Counted from the first letter of the stretch, positions 52,466 through 62,500 are shown. The stretch is DNA of 64,000 bases from Parapedobacter koreensis (GCF_900109365.1 NZ_FNZR01000005.1:304898-368897), one strand, 5' to 3'. Notes: generated by a model not told the origin, from the sequence alone. Program-made: numbers and translations.

Positions 52466-53692
52466 ATGGCTGCAAAGCGGCGTTTTGGTTTGATTTTGAT
52501 ACTGGGGTGCTTGGCGGCATTGGGGCCGTTTTCGATAGACATGTACCTGCCTGGATTTGTGGATATTGCCGAAAACCTGCGTACCACGGAAGCCACCGTT
52601 GCGCTGTCCCTGTCCAGCTTTTTTATCGGTATTTCAGCGGGGCAGCTGCTGTATGGCCCTCTGCTGGATAAATTTGGTCGGAAAAAGCCCTTATATGCTG
52701 GCCTGGTGCTCTACATCGTCGCTTCCTTCGGTTGTTTGGCTGTCACGGATGTCAACCAGCTCATCGTGCTGCGCTTCGTGCAGGCCATCGGTAGCTGTGC
52801 CACGGCCGTGGCATCCATCGCCATGGTGCGCGACCTGTTTACGGTGGAAGAAAGCCCCAAAGTCTTTGCCTCATTGATGTTGGTCATCGCCGTATCGCCC
52901 ATGCTGGCTCCCACGGCCGGCGGATACCTGATTGAAGCACTGGGCTGGCGGTATGTCTTTGTATTCCTGGGACTGATGGCCGTATCCATGCTGGTGGCCA
53001 CAGCCATTAAGCTGCCGGAAAGCTATAAGCCCGACCCGTCGTATTCCCTCAGACCCAAGCCCATCCTCATCAGCTTTGCACAGGTGCTCAGGGAGCCGCA
53101 ATTTTATACCTATGCCCTTATCAGTGCCTTCGTTTTTTCGGGCCTGTTTGCCTATGTATCTTCGTCGCCGGTGCTTTTCATGAAAATATATCACCTGAGT
53201 AAAACCGATTACGGGTGGATATTTGCTGGGCTATCGGTGGTTTTTATCGGTGCCAGCCAGGTAAATAGCGTCATCCTCCGTTGGTTTAGTAGCAAGCATA
53301 TTGTCTCTTTTGCGCTTGTGGCACAATGCATTTTCAGTATTCTGTTTTTGGCTTTCGCTTGGAATGGGATGCTCAATTTCGTGTCTACCATTGTGTTTAT
53401 CGCACTTTTCCTGTGCTGTTTGGGGTTTATCAATCCCAACGCGGCGGCGCTGTCGATGGCACCTTTCAGCAAGCATGCAGGCAGTGCCTCGGCGCTGATG
53501 GGTGCTTTCCAGATGGCCCTGGGGGCAGGAGCCTCGGTGTTGGTGAGCCTGTTCAGTGAGCAGTCCCAGCTTCCCATGCCGGTGGTCATGACCGTGGCTT
53601 CTTGCGTTGCCATGTGCTGTTTGCTCGTCGGTTCGCAATTCATCCGGGAGGAAATTGTCGACGTATCCGGCGGTACGTTCGTCGGCCATTGA
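52466..53692 (+). CDS. Bcr/CflA-family MFS drug efflux transporter
   Basis: A 408-aa 12-helix drug:proton antiporter. The Bcr/CflA signature GPFSIDMYLPGF is in TM1; MFS motif A appears as GPLLDKFGRKKPL; motif C-like ISPMLAPTAGGYL is in TM5. Relatives export bicyclomycin, chloramphenicol or sulfonamides; the substrate here is not known. The ATG at 52466 is preferred over the TTG at 52439. Confidence 0.93.
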   Translation: MAAKRRFGLILILGCLAALGPFSIDMYLPGFVDIAENLRTTEATVALSLSSFFIGISAGQLLYGPLLDKFGRKKPLYAGLVLYIVASFGCLAVTDVNQLIVLRFVQAIGSCATAVASIAMVRDLFTVEESPKVFASLMLVIAVSPMLAPTAGGYLIEALGWRYVFVFLGLMAVSMLVATAIKLPESYKPDPSYSLRPKPILISFAQVLREPQFYTYALISAFVFSGLFAYVSSSPVLFMKIYHLSKTDYGWIFAGLSVVFIGASQVNSVILRWFSSKHIVSFALVAQCIFSILFLAFAWNGMLNFVSTIVFIALFLCCLGFINPNAAALSMAPFSKHAGSASALMGAFQMALGAGASVLVSLFSEQSQLPMPVVMTVASCVAMCCLLVGSQFIREEIVDVSGGTFVGH

Positions 53693-53722
53693 CGGGGAAG
53701 GCGAAGCGGCGTACGAGGGCTA

Positions 53723-54322
53723 TTATTGATAGTCCCTTAGCGGTAGATAGGACGGGATTTTAACAGTTTTTTCATGGATAATGATGGCGATACATCGGTT
53801 ATTGGGCGCTATTTCGAAAGCGATACCTTCGTCGGTATCATAGACGGAATAGGTTTCGCCCAGCACTTCATAGGTTTCGGCAAGCTGGAGTGTATATGTA
53901 TCGGCAATCTCTTGATGGGTGGCACCTACGTGGATGGACTGCTCCGTTTTGAAGCTGGGGGAAGTGATCCGTATCTGCTTGATGCGGGCCGTTTCATCAT
54001 TGCCCATATCGCGGGAGGTAAAGACCGATAATGGATAACCTTGGGCCGTGTCGCCAAGCCATACCAATACTGCTTTGCCCATGCCGGCATTGCTGGAATC
54101 GGGGTTGCCGAGTGCCTGGAATAATACGCTATCGGCATCATTGATAGCGATGGTGCCGGCCGATTGGCCCGGCATCAAGCGCAAACTGTCCGGTATAGTG
54201 GGTTGCTGTGTTGCCACGGTGTCGGTTTGGCTGTCGTCCGATCGGCTGTGCCGTCCTTGGCAGGCTGCCATTATCAATCCGATTCCGATGACTGCCCCTA
54301 TTCGCGTTTGAAACCAATGCAC
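53723..54322 (-). CDS. Lipoprotein of unknown function (199 aa)
   Basis: The leader ends LIMAAC, a good lipobox, followed by a low-complexity Ser/Asp/Thr/Gln linker. The mature part (about 40-199) is strand-rich (SAGTIAINDADSVLFQAL, KAVLVWLGDT, AIIIHEKTVKI). No family is recognised. It probably sits in the outer or inner membrane leaflet facing the periplasm. It is adjacent to, but not clearly part of, the polysaccharide operon; 33 bases separate it from the DUF3820 gene on the same strand. Confidence 0.7.
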   Translation of the reverse strand: MHWFQTRIGAVIGIGLIMAACQGRHSRSDDSQTDTVATQQPTIPDSLRLMPGQSAGTIAINDADSVLFQALGNPDSSNAGMGKAVLVWLGDTAQGYPLSVFTSRDMGNDETARIKQIRITSPSFKTEQSIHVGATHQEIADTYTLQLAETYEVLGETYSVYDTDEGIAFEIAPNNRCIAIIIHEKTVKIPSYLPLRDYQ

Positions 54323-54355
54323 AAGATTAATGTATTAATGCCATTGTATAAACGT

Positions 54356-54580
54356 TTATCGGGAAGTTTTGTTTCGCAACGGTGCGAGCAGGTATTCCAG
54401 CCCATTCAGCTTGATTTCGTACATCGTGGCCAAGAGCATGCCCAGCTTGCCTTGTGGAAAGCCCTTTTGGTGAAACCATACCAAATAAGCTTCAGGCAGG
54501 TTGCAAATCAATGAATCTTTGTATTTGCCGAATGGCATCTGGGTGGTGACAAGTGCGTTGAGTATTTCTTCCTGGGTCAT
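54356..54580 (-). CDS. DUF3820-family small protein
   Basis: A 74-aa protein with the DUF3820 core MPFGKYKDSLICNLPEAYLVWFHQKGFPQG. Some members are called quorum-sensing-regulated virulence factors, but this says nothing firm about function. It follows the glycosyltransferase gene after eight bases, and may simply read through from that operon. Confidence 0.85.
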   Translation of the reverse strand: MTQEEILNALVTTQMPFGKYKDSLICNLPEAYLVWFHQKGFPQGKLGMLLATMYEIKLNGLEYLLAPLRNKTSR

Positions 54581-54588
54581 GGGTACGA

Positions 54589-55347
54589 TTAGTCATTTGT
54601 TTTGCCGTGGCAAATATAGTAGGCAGCAAGGTTGGCGGCGATGACGATATGGTTGGCCATATTGGGCAACAGCCCGTAATGCTTGCTAAAAATACGGAAA
54701 CGTTCCTTAAGGCTTTGCCAATGCCGCTTTTTGGACATCCCCCCCACAAGGTATTTGGCCACGAGGAGATTGGTGTTGACAATGGTCTTTGCTTGCCTTG
54801 CCGCCCGAATGATCCAATCGATATCTGCACTGAGCTGATACCGAACATCGTAGGGGCCGGCAAGGGAGCGGCGGATATAGATGGCTTGGTGGCTGATGTT
54901 CATTCCATACCGGAAGCTCCGCCAGGTAAACCGTTTGGGGGCAGCGTGCCTGCGCAGGCCAAGCGATTCCCAGTGCTCATCGAATAGTTCGGTTTCGCCG
55001 TAGTAAATATCAGCGTCGGGTACCGAAGCAAAGACCTGCGCTACGGTATCGGGATCGTAAATCTCATCGCCCGAGTTCATAAACAGCACGTAATCGCCGG
55101 TGGCCATGGCCAGGCCTTTATTCATGGCGTCGTATATCCCGTCGTCCGGCTCGCTTACCCATCGGGTGATGCGATCGGCGTACTGCTTGATGATTGCCAC
55201 GGTGCCATCGGTAGAAGCCCCGTCAATGACAAGGTATTCGATATGGGAATAAGTCTGGTTGGCGACGGATAGCACGGTACGTTCGATACCGGATACATTG
55301 TTGTATACTACGGTGATGACGGTGAGCTTCGGCAAAAAGGTATTCAT
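54589..55347 (-). CDS. Family 2 glycosyltransferase (WcaA-like)
   Basis: A 252-aa inverting GT-A glycosyltransferase. The nucleotide-binding start LTVITVVYNNVSGIERTV is followed by YLVIDGASTDGT, DDGIYDAMNKGLAMATGDYV and the DxD-equivalent MNSGDEIYDPDT. The region ISHQAIYIRRSL and SADIDWIIRAARQ is typical of the WcaA/colanic-acid group. It probably adds a sugar to a lipid-linked repeat unit. It overlaps the methyltransferase stop by four bases (ATGA). Confidence 0.93.
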   Translation of the reverse strand: MNTFLPKLTVITVVYNNVSGIERTVLSVANQTYSHIEYLVIDGASTDGTVAIIKQYADRITRWVSEPDDGIYDAMNKGLAMATGDYVLFMNSGDEIYDPDTVAQVFASVPDADIYYGETELFDEHWESLGLRRHAAPKRFTWRSFRYGMNISHQAIYIRRSLAGPYDVRYQLSADIDWIIRAARQAKTIVNTNLLVAKYLVGGMSKKRHWQSLKERFRIFSKHYGLLPNMANHIVIAANLAAYYICHGKTND

Positions 55348-56087
55348 CGCGATTCCGATAGGTTTGCTGGCTTCTGTACCACCAAGATATTATTATGGAA
55401 AAAGTTCATGTTTTTCGGGAGCAGCGCGGATAGCAGTAGCGCGCAAAGGGTAAGCGGCGTGATGAAAAAGGGTGTCAATGCGATACGGAAGATTTTGCGC
55501 TTCGGGAAAATATGCTGGTAAACATAGGCAATCCACATTTGGCAGATGGTGGCCACGTAGTTGGTCGTTTTCCGGCTTTCAAGCACGATGAATCCCGATT
55601 GTTCCAATAAATGCCGGATTCCGAATGAGGTGTACCGCGCATAGTCGTATGGAATTTCATGTTCGTCCCATACGAACGGAAGCGTGACGAGCATTTGTCC
55701 CCCGGGCTTGAGTACGCGATGAAGTTCGCCGAGCATTTCAGGCAAATTGAAGATGTGCTCAAACACCTCGCTGGAAAATATGCTATCAAAATATGCGTCG
55801 GTGAAAGGCAATGTTTTGCCGTCGTAATAAACATCGATTTCTTCATGGCGATGGTCGTGGCCGCTCACTGCAATGTCTGTGCCGATGTATTCGGTGACAT
55901 CAAATAAGGATTTGTAGGGCTTACTCCCGCATCCGAAATCCAATAGCCTGCCATGCATATAGGCGCTGGATTGCGCTACCCCTCTATACAAGCCACCCCT
56001 GATGATAAAAAACGGATTGAAAAACAGTCCGAAAAACGTGGGCTGGAATAAGGATTTGTTATACAGTTTTTTTAATTCCGATAGCAA
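55344..56087 (-). CDS. Class I SAM-dependent methyltransferase
   Basis: A 247-aa enzyme. The SAM-binding motif is RLLDFGCGSKPYK, then TDIAVSGHD and the motif II/III stretch FDSIFSSEVFEHIFNLPEML and RVLKPGGQMLVTLPF. A hydrophobic C-terminal segment (IALTPFFITPLTLCALLLSAL) could anchor it to the membrane. In this operon it probably methylates a sugar of the surface polysaccharide, an inference from context. Confidence 0.9.
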   Translation of the reverse strand: MLSELKKLYNKSLFQPTFFGLFFNPFFIIRGGLYRGVAQSSAYMHGRLLDFGCGSKPYKSLFDVTEYIGTDIAVSGHDHRHEEIDVYYDGKTLPFTDAYFDSIFSSEVFEHIFNLPEMLGELHRVLKPGGQMLVTLPFVWDEHEIPYDYARYTSFGIRHLLEQSGFIVLESRKTTNYVATICQMWIAYVYQHIFPKRKIFRIALTPFFITPLTLCALLLSALLPKNMNFFHNNILVVQKPANLSESR

Positions 56088-56099
56088 TTTTCTTCGATT

Positions 56100-57047
56100 T
56101 TAAGGGTTAAATTGTGCTTTCCACCGTTGTATGGCATTGGTGTCTAAGTATAATTGGACACTCATCTCTTCGTGGATTTTCTCTTCGAGCTGGTCGATGC
56201 GCTGGCGTTCAAGCACGTTGAGGCCGATGTCGTTGCGCATTTCGATGGCCCGGTTGTCAATACCAATGATGATAGCCTTTCGTTTTTTCTGTAGTGCACG
56301 TATGCCCGCATGTAAGCGCGTGCCGATGTATTCGCAGGGTTCATTTTCAAGGAAAGCATCGAAAGCCGATAGCTTGGGAGCAATGTAATGGACATTTGAT
56401 GCCAGGCTTTCGATATACGATTGGTCCTTTGAGCCTTGTATCCACACGTAAACATCGTGATAATGTTTTTTGAGCAATTCAAGCATGCGGCGATCTCGCT
56501 CAGGGTCGCGCATGTAATCGGTAATGGTGGTGACCACTTTGTCCCGCTTTTTGGGGTTTATCTGCGAGCAATGGGGCTCGTCCAATCCCCACACGGTAGG
56601 GCAGCCGGTATTGACCACGTTTTTGATACCCATTTCATTTAACTTTTGTAAGGTATAGCTATCCCTTACGGCGTGGAGGTATTTGGCGGAAAACAGGGCC
56701 TTATACATCGCCCGGGAATACAGTGATACAGGTTTTTCCTGGTATTGCCACCAGCCGACACCCAATAGCACCACCTTGTGCCGCAATACCAGCACGTCTT
56801 TCATGCCTACTTTCCATTGGCTTTTGCGCAACGTATCGTTTTTCAGCAGGTTGGTACCCCCCACAATGCCCGTATCGTATTTGCGGAGTTTCAGCAAATC
56901 TTTGGGGTGGATGGAAAAATGCGTGGGTATGTTGATGACAAAGTCGTTCAAAAATAGTTCGTCGGCAATCCGGTTCACGGCATCCATGATGATGTGGTCG
57001 CCGAGATTGGTGGTACCTATGGATGTATCAAAAATGATCTTGGGCAT
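56100..57047 (-). CDS. Polysaccharide pyruvyl transferase family protein
   Basis: A 315-aa protein of the polysaccharide pyruvyl transferase superfamily (CsaB/WcaK type), which adds ketal pyruvate or related groups to sugars. The N-terminus IIFDTSIGTTNLGDHIIMDAV is the typical start (here with TNLGD for NxGD). IVGGTNLLKND is the loop GGxxL and CEYIGTRLHAGIRALQKKRKAIIIG in outline is the family's C-terminal G-R-L/H-A signature. It is between the flippase and methyltransferase genes. Confidence 0.9.
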   Translation of the reverse strand: MPKIIFDTSIGTTNLGDHIIMDAVNRIADELFLNDFVINIPTHFSIHPKDLLKLRKYDTGIVGGTNLLKNDTLRKSQWKVGMKDVLVLRHKVVLLGVGWWQYQEKPVSLYSRAMYKALFSAKYLHAVRDSYTLQKLNEMGIKNVVNTGCPTVWGLDEPHCSQINPKKRDKVVTTITDYMRDPERDRRMLELLKKHYHDVYVWIQGSKDQSYIESLASNVHYIAPKLSAFDAFLENEPCEYIGTRLHAGIRALQKKRKAIIIGIDNRAIEMRNDIGLNVLERQRIDQLEEKIHEEMSVQLYLDTNAIQRWKAQFNP

Positions 57048-57062
57048 GGAATATCTTACAGC

Positions 57063-58400
57063 TTATCGTTTTATTAAACGTTGAATAATGGGGATAAAGA
57101 ACAGCGCTTTTAGTATCATCCATCCTTGGCTCCTCGTTTTGGGGACAAAGATAACAAACAAGGCGGTGGATGCATACGCCGCCAACGTGGCATATGCAGC
57201 ACCAATCATGCCATATTGTGGAATCCACCAGGTATTGAGCACGATATTGACCAATGCCCCTGTCAGCGCCCGGGCGAGGGAAAGCAACGTATAGCCCTCG
57301 GCAATCAGGTATTGGCCGCTCGCCACATTGAGAAAGACGAATACACCGGCCCATACATGGACGGTGAGCGCAGAAATCCCCTCGGCATATTCAGGCGTGT
57401 AGAAAACGCTGTAAATAATCGGAGCGGCTACGGTAGTGGCCACTGCGATGGCGATGCTGACGACGGCCATCAGCTCGTATAGGTGCTGCAATCTTTTCCG
57501 GTAACGGGCGGGATCATCCCGACGGGCATTCATGATGGCGGGAAAGACCGCTGTGACAATCGCCATCGGGATAAAATACCACCCTTCGCTAAGCTGCACA
57601 ACGGTGGAATAAATACCCAAAGCGGCCTCACCCAGGTAGGCATCCAGCATAAGCTGGTCGATTTTCATATACAAGGTGATGAAGATAGCCGAAAAAGCCA
57701 ATGGCCAGGCATGTCGGAAGAGGTAGCGGGCAGTGGTGCGGTCAAATTTCCAATCGAAGATGCTATTGCCCGTTTTCTGGTACATATATACATTCCCAAT
57801 GCATAGTAGGATGACATCCAATAGCAGCGCCCACACAAACCAACCAAGCGTAGCCTGCCAGAGCATGAAGAGTAGTTTGAGGGTGGCCGAAACGAGGTTG
57901 GCTCCTACCTGCACATACATAATATACCTACCCTGGGCTCTCGCTTGGAAGTAACTATCGATGATATTGATGGACTGGAATACGCAACTCAAAGAAACGA
58001 TGGCGACATAACCAAGGGGCGCCGCGGGTGCTTCGGGTGCAAAGCGGGCGATAAGGTAATAGCAAAGGTAAATAAGCGGAAGCGCCAGTAGGCCCGCAAC
58101 AAGGCGGAGACGGAAAGCGGTGCCCAAGATGACGTGCTGCTTATTAGGCTGCTGCAGCAATTGGCGGGTGACAAAACTATCCATGCCCAAGGCGCTCGCG
58201 GCGATAAAAAAGGTGACCAGTACGAGGGGATAGTTCAGTATTCCGTTTTGGTGGGCTCCCAAATAATTGGGTAGCGCCACTGCCGTGATGATCATCTTGA
58301 TGAACAGCGAGCCGACACGGGCGATCATCAACCAACCGGTGTTCTTGAAATACTTATTGAACGCTTCGGGATCGAAACCGGGTAGTGATGGGATTTTCAT
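57063..58400 (-). CDS. Wzx-type oligosaccharide flippase
   Basis: A 445-aa membrane protein with about 12-14 hydrophobic segments, of the MATE/MOP flippase superfamily (RfbX/Wzx). It contains TGWLMIARVGSLFIKMIITAV and PNYLGAHQNGILNYPLVLV in TM1-TM2, and HAWPLAFSAIFITLYMKIDQLML, a segment common in Wzx. It would flip the lipid-linked repeat unit to the periplasm. It is the first gene of the five-gene operon; no polymerase (Wzy) gene is visible here. Confidence 0.92.
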   Translation of the reverse strand: MKIPSLPGFDPEAFNKYFKNTGWLMIARVGSLFIKMIITAVALPNYLGAHQNGILNYPLVLVTFFIAASALGMDSFVTRQLLQQPNKQHVILGTAFRLRLVAGLLALPLIYLCYYLIARFAPEAPAAPLGYVAIVSLSCVFQSINIIDSYFQARAQGRYIMYVQVGANLVSATLKLLFMLWQATLGWFVWALLLDVILLCIGNVYMYQKTGNSIFDWKFDRTTARYLFRHAWPLAFSAIFITLYMKIDQLMLDAYLGEAALGIYSTVVQLSEGWYFIPMAIVTAVFPAIMNARRDDPARYRKRLQHLYELMAVVSIAIAVATTVAAPIIYSVFYTPEYAEGISALTVHVWAGVFVFLNVASGQYLIAEGYTLLSLARALTGALVNIVLNTWWIPQYGMIGAAYATLAAYASTALFVIFVPKTRSQGWMILKALFFIPIIQRLIKR

Positions 58401-58567
58401 CGAAGGGTATTGTGCACATTTATTTGATGGGTGATAAAGGTCTGCTTTTCTTCTTTCGACATCGCCTATGTGGTTTATTTAATTGGGTAAAGATAGTATA
58501 AAAATGAAAGAAATTTGTATTATTACCCCGGTAAAGCGTCGGGAAACACCGATATCATAAAAAACCA

Positions 58568-59680
58568 ATGGCAGCATCAATCATTGCAATCACCAATGGG
58601 ATTGTTTTTACAGGTGAGGAGCTCATCAATGACAAGGCCCTTTTGATAAAAGGGAGTCGGGTGGTAGATTTGCTTTCGCCGGGCGAAATCCCTCCTGAAG
58701 CTGAAATCTTTGATGCGATGGGCAATTATGTTGTCCCAGGATTTATCGACTTGCAAATATATGGCGGAGGCGGGCGGCTGTTTTCTGCCGATCCTTCCGA
58801 GGCTTCCATCGCTTCCATCGCAGATGCGCTGGTACAATCGGGTACGACGGGTTTTATGATTACCATGGCTACAAACACCATGGAGGTGGTGAATGAGGCG
58901 CTGGAAACGTTAAGTGGGTATCACCATCCGGCATTGCTGGGCCTGCACCTCGAAGGACCATACCTGAATGCCATAAGAAGAGGGGCACATCCGGAAGCGT
59001 ATATACGAAAGCCTGATAAAGCCGAGATTGCCGGTTTGCTGGAGAAAGGGAAAGGTTGCCTCCGGATGATGACCATCGCTCCCGAGTGGTTCGATAAAGA
59101 CACCATAGATCTGCTGATAGACCACGGCGTATTCCTCTCCGCAGGGCATAGCGACGCCACATTTGAAGAGGCCATGGCCGGGTTCGACAAGGGTATTCGC
59201 GCGGTCACCCATTTGTTCAATGCCATGTCGCCCCTCCATCACCGGAATCCGGGCCTCCCGGGAGCGGCCTTCCAGTCAGATAGTGCGATGGCAAGTATCA
59301 TCGCCGACGGTATCCATGTAGCCTATCAGACGCTTGCCATTAGTAAAAAACTCTTGGGCAACCGTCTTTTTCTCATCACCGATGCGGTGACCGAAGTGTA
59401 CGAAGGCACGTATGTCCATGTATTCAAGGGCGACCGATACACCCTGCCTGACGGTACGCTATCGGGGTCTGCGCTGACGATGATGCAGGCGGTAGCAAAT
59501 TGTGTACATCATGCAGGCATTCCATTGGAAGAAGCGCTACGGATGGCCACGCAATACCCGGCAACACTTATCGGTGCGGATGACCTTGGCCGAATTGCAG
59601 CAGGCACTGTAGCCAACATCGTCATCTTTGATAATCAATACCGGATCGGACACGTCTTTCTCGAGGGCCAGCTTCAATGA
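58568..59680 (+). CDS. nagA: N-acetylglucosamine-6-phosphate deacetylase
   Basis: A 370-aa amidohydrolase that removes acetate from GlcNAc-6-phosphate in amino-sugar use and cell-wall recycling. [13 protein letters not shown] holds Gln and Tyr at the metal-site HxH, like E. coli NagA (QLN) rather than the His pair. [16 protein letters not shown] has the metal-binding Glu. [22 protein letters not shown] and [10 protein letters not shown] (catalytic Asp) complete the site. It overlaps the symporter gene by four bases (ATGA). Confidence 0.95.
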   Translation: MAASIIAITNGIVFTGEELINDKALLIKGSRVVDLLSPGEIPPEAEIFDAMGNYVVPGFIDLQIYGGGGRLFSADPSEASIASIADALVQSGTTGFMITMATNTMEVVNEALETLSGYHHPALLGLHLEGPYLNAIRRGAHPEAYIRKPDKAEIAGLLEKGKGCLRMMTIAPEWFDKDTIDLLIDHGVFLSAGHSDATFEEAMAGFDKGIRAVTHLFNAMSPLHHRNPGLPGAAFQSDSAMASIIADGIHVAYQTLAISKKLLGNRLFLITDAVTEVYEGTYVHVFKGDRYTLPDGTLSGSALTMMQAVANCVHHAGIPLEEALRMATQYPATLIGADDLGRIAAGTVANIVIFDNQYRIGHVFLEGQLQ

Positions 59681-60924
59681 AAAAATTAGTTAACCTACTC
59701 TACTTTCAAGTCGTTGTCGCCATCATCATCGGTATTTTGATTGGCCATTTCTATCCGTCGTTGGGTGTGCAACTGAAACCGCTTGGTGATGGATTCATCA
59801 AATTGATAAAAATGGTCATCGCACCGCTCATCTTCTGCAGCATCGTGCTGGGGATTGCCGGCATGGAAGATGTAAAGAAAATTGGGAAGGTGGGCGTGAA
59901 GGCGCTGTTGTACTTTCAGCTTTCGACCATGGCGGCCATGTTTCTTGGCATCGTGGTGATCAATGTGCTTAAACCGGGGGAAGGCATGCATGTTGATGCA
60001 AAAACCTTGGATACCAGCGAAGTGGCGCCCTATATTGCGCAAAGTAAAGAACAGGGAGGGGTAAAGGATTTCCTGCTGGACATCATTCCGGAGAATGTAT
60101 TCGGAGCGCTATCTACGGGCAATCTGCTGCAGGTGCTTTTTTTCGCGGTATTATTTGGATATGGGCTTTCCAAAATCGGTGCCCGTGCGGAACCAGCTAT
60201 CCGTGTGATGCAATCCTTCTTGGACGGCTTATTTGCCGTCATTAAGATGATCATGAAAGTTGCCCCTATTGGTGCCATGGGTGCCATGGGCTTTACCATC
60301 GGAAAATATGGGATCAGTTCGCTCTCATCGTTGGGGATGCTCATGGTGGCGTTTTATATTACATGCCTGTTGTATATTTTTTTGGCGCTGGGATTGATTC
60401 TGAAATATTATGGTATCAGTATTTTTAAATTGCTGCGCTATATTAGGGAAGAACTGCTGGTGGTACTGGGCACGTCTTCCTCAGAATCGGTATTGCCGGC
60501 CATTATGCAAAAGCTTGAGCATATGGGCTGCTCCAAACCGGTTGTGCGGCTGGCTGTCCCTACAGGTTATTCGTTCAATTTGGATGGTACGACCATTTAC
60601 CTTACCATGGCGGCTATCTTTCTCTCCCAGGCCTTGGACATGCCGATGAGCTTAGGCGACCAGTTGTTTTTATTGTTTGTGCTGACCATCACGTCCAACG
60701 GCGCGGCTGGGGTGACGGGCAGCGGGTTTATCATCCTGGCGGCTACCTTGCCGGTGGTAGGGCACATGCCCGTGGAATCAGTAGCACTGGTATTCGGCAT
60801 CGACCGTTTCATGAGTGAAGCCCGGGCGTTGACTAACCTCATCGGCAACACTGCAGCAACCTTGGTGGTGGCCCGCTGGGAAAACGAGCTGGACATGGAT
60901 CAGTTGAAATCAGAACTGGGCTAA
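59677..60924 (+). CDS. Dicarboxylate/amino acid:cation symporter (DAACS/GltP-DctA family)
   Basis: A 415-aa transporter with eight membrane helices and two hairpins. Hallmarks: the HP1 loop [12 protein letters not shown], the TM7 signature [18 protein letters not shown], the HP2 motif [19 protein letters not shown] and TM8 [16 protein letters not shown]. The Asp/Arg in the last helix suits glutamate or C4-dicarboxylates. Its coupling to nagA is unusual and suggests use of an amino-sugar breakdown product or an unassigned substrate. Confidence 0.94.
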   Translation: MKKLVNLLYFQVVVAIIIGILIGHFYPSLGVQLKPLGDGFIKLIKMVIAPLIFCSIVLGIAGMEDVKKIGKVGVKALLYFQLSTMAAMFLGIVVINVLKPGEGMHVDAKTLDTSEVAPYIAQSKEQGGVKDFLLDIIPENVFGALSTGNLLQVLFFAVLFGYGLSKIGARAEPAIRVMQSFLDGLFAVIKMIMKVAPIGAMGAMGFTIGKYGISSLSSLGMLMVAFYITCLLYIFLALGLILKYYGISIFKLLRYIREELLVVLGTSSSESVLPAIMQKLEHMGCSKPVVRLAVPTGYSFNLDGTTIYLTMAAIFLSQALDMPMSLGDQLFLLFVLTITSNGAAGVTGSGFIILAATLPVVGHMPVESVALVFGIDRFMSEARALTNLIGNTAATLVVARWENELDMDQLKSELG

Positions 60925-60925
60925 G

Positions 60926-61159
60926 TTATTCCTCCTCCGTTGGTGTAGACGTACTGCTGTCTGCAGCCAAACTGGCCAATATATTATTCACTTCATCTTC
61001 TGTGGCGGTAAGCTTGGCCTTGCATACGCTGATAAGCAAGGTGGCCCGTTTCACTTTTTCAGAAAGTTCATCGATGGTGATTTCTCCGCGTTCGATATCG
61101 GAGACGATGCTTTGCAACTCATCAAAGGCATCGGCATAGGTGTATTTTTCGTTACTCAT
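60926..61159 (-). CDS. xseB: Exodeoxyribonuclease VII small subunit
   Basis: A 77-aa coiled-coil subunit that joins with XseA to form exonuclease VII. Matching motif TYADAFDELQSIVSDIERGE, with SEKVKRATLLISVCKAKLTATEDEVNNIL. It overlaps the xseA stop by eight bases, and the pair is translationally coupled. Confidence 0.94.
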   Translation of the reverse strand: MSNEKYTYADAFDELQSIVSDIERGEITIDELSEKVKRATLLISVCKAKLTATEDEVNNILASLAADSSTSTPTEEE

Positions 61160-62489
61160 TTGCTGTTGGGTTTAATCGGGTGACGGTACTCACAACGTTT
61201 CCCGAAGCCAGAATCGTCTCCAAGGTGTCGCCTTCCTGGATGTTTTCTGTGCTTTTCACCGCATGTCCATTGATTCGGGTAATGCTGTAACCGCGATTTA
61301 GCACGTGCTGCGGATCCAATAGTTGCACGGATTTTTCCATGGCGACCAAATTAAATCCGGTGTTTTTAAGCGCGGCTAAACTGGCAGACCTCAGTATTTG
61401 CTGGGGGTATAGCAACGCTTGGCTTTCCCGCCGCAGGCTACTGATGCTTGCCATGTCCAAGCGCATGGTCTGATATGCTAAGGCTTTGTGTTGTTGATTC
61501 AACAGGTGCACACTGTTCAACCGGAAATAACGGATGCTGTTGAACAGTGCGGTTTTTTGCGCCGCTAACAATTGGGTTGCCGCTTGTATAATCGTATCCT
61601 GTGCGCGTGAGACGGGCACGGCAAAGTTGTGGAATCGCTGAATGAGAAAGTCTGCCAGCTCACTTGGGGTAATCGCATTTTGATAGGCCACCATTTCGCT
61701 TACCGTTTCATTGGTGGAATGGCCGATACCCGTAAGCACGGGAAGGGGAAACCGCGCAATGGCTGACGCCAGCAAATAATTGTTGTAACTAGAAAGCCCT
61801 ACGTCCCCGCCGCCCCCACGGATAATCGCCACAACGTCATATGCTTCTGCATATTCGGCGATGTGCACCAATTGGTTGATAATGGCAGGGATGGATTTGT
61901 CGCCCTGCAATAATGCAGGGAAGAGGGTCCGCTCAAGCCGGTAACCCCAGGGGTTACCGTTGAGGATTTTCAGGAAATCGGAATATCCCTTGCTGGTCTC
62001 TACCGATATAATGGCCAGCCGCTTGGGAACAAGCGGGAAAGGAAGGCGTTTGTTGGCATAGAAAAGCGCTTCGCGCTTGAGCCGGAGGATGGTTTCTTGC
62101 TTCTCGCGTTCGAGCTCACCCAATGCGTACGCGGGGTCGATATCCAATATACGAAGGCTGAGCCCATACAGTGGGTCGTAAGAAATGGTGGCCTGGAATA
62201 AAATCGTGATGCCATCTTTCAATGGTTCTTTGATAATTTCGATAAACCGCTCGTTGATGCGTTGATAATCGCCATTCCAGAGTATGGAACGCATCTCTGC
62301 GATGACTTTGCCATCCCGCTTTTCTACCAGCTCGGGATAGCAATGACCGGAATGGCTGTAATGATTGAGCTTGTTCATCTCTGCCTTTATCCAATAGCTG
62401 CGCGTATAGCGTTCGGCGATGGTTTTTTGGATACTGCGGGCCACCTCTACAAGGGAAAACACGGTTTTGTCTGGTAATTTCTCAGGCAT
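61152..62489 (-). CDS. xseA: Exodeoxyribonuclease VII large subunit
   Basis: A 445-aa nuclease subunit that degrades single-stranded DNA bidirectionally. The N-terminal OB-fold (SYWIKAEMNKLNHYSHSGHCY, IRFxAxIxxxG-like) is followed by the catalytic domain: LPFPLVPKRLAIISVETSKGYSD, IIRGGGGDVGLSSYNNYLLA, FPLPVLTGIGHSTNET with the conserved His, then TPSELADFLI and a helical C-terminus with DPQHVLNRGYSITR. The ATG at 62489 is chosen over the TTG at 62495; a -7 box sits only three bases upstream of it. Confidence 0.95.
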   Translation of the reverse strand: MPEKLPDKTVFSLVEVARSIQKTIAERYTRSYWIKAEMNKLNHYSHSGHCYPELVEKRDGKVIAEMRSILWNGDYQRINERFIEIIKEPLKDGITILFQATISYDPLYGLSLRILDIDPAYALGELEREKQETILRLKREALFYANKRLPFPLVPKRLAIISVETSKGYSDFLKILNGNPWGYRLERTLFPALLQGDKSIPAIINQLVHIAEYAEAYDVVAIIRGGGGDVGLSSYNNYLLASAIARFPLPVLTGIGHSTNETVSEMVAYQNAITPSELADFLIQRFHNFAVPVSRAQDTIIQAATQLLAAQKTALFNSIRYFRLNSVHLLNQQHKALAYQTMRLDMASISSLRRESQALLYPQQILRSASLAALKNTGFNLVAMEKSVQLLDPQHVLNRGYSITRINGHAVKSTENIQEGDTLETILASGNVVSTVTRLNPTANE

Positions 62490-62492
62490 GAT

Positions 62493-62500
62493 CAAAGATA
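62493..62500 (-). promoter_or_regulatory. -7 promoter box TATCTTTG of xseAB
   Basis: TAnnTTTG on the minus strand, ending three bases before the xseA ATG; predicts a leaderless mRNA. Confidence 0.5.
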
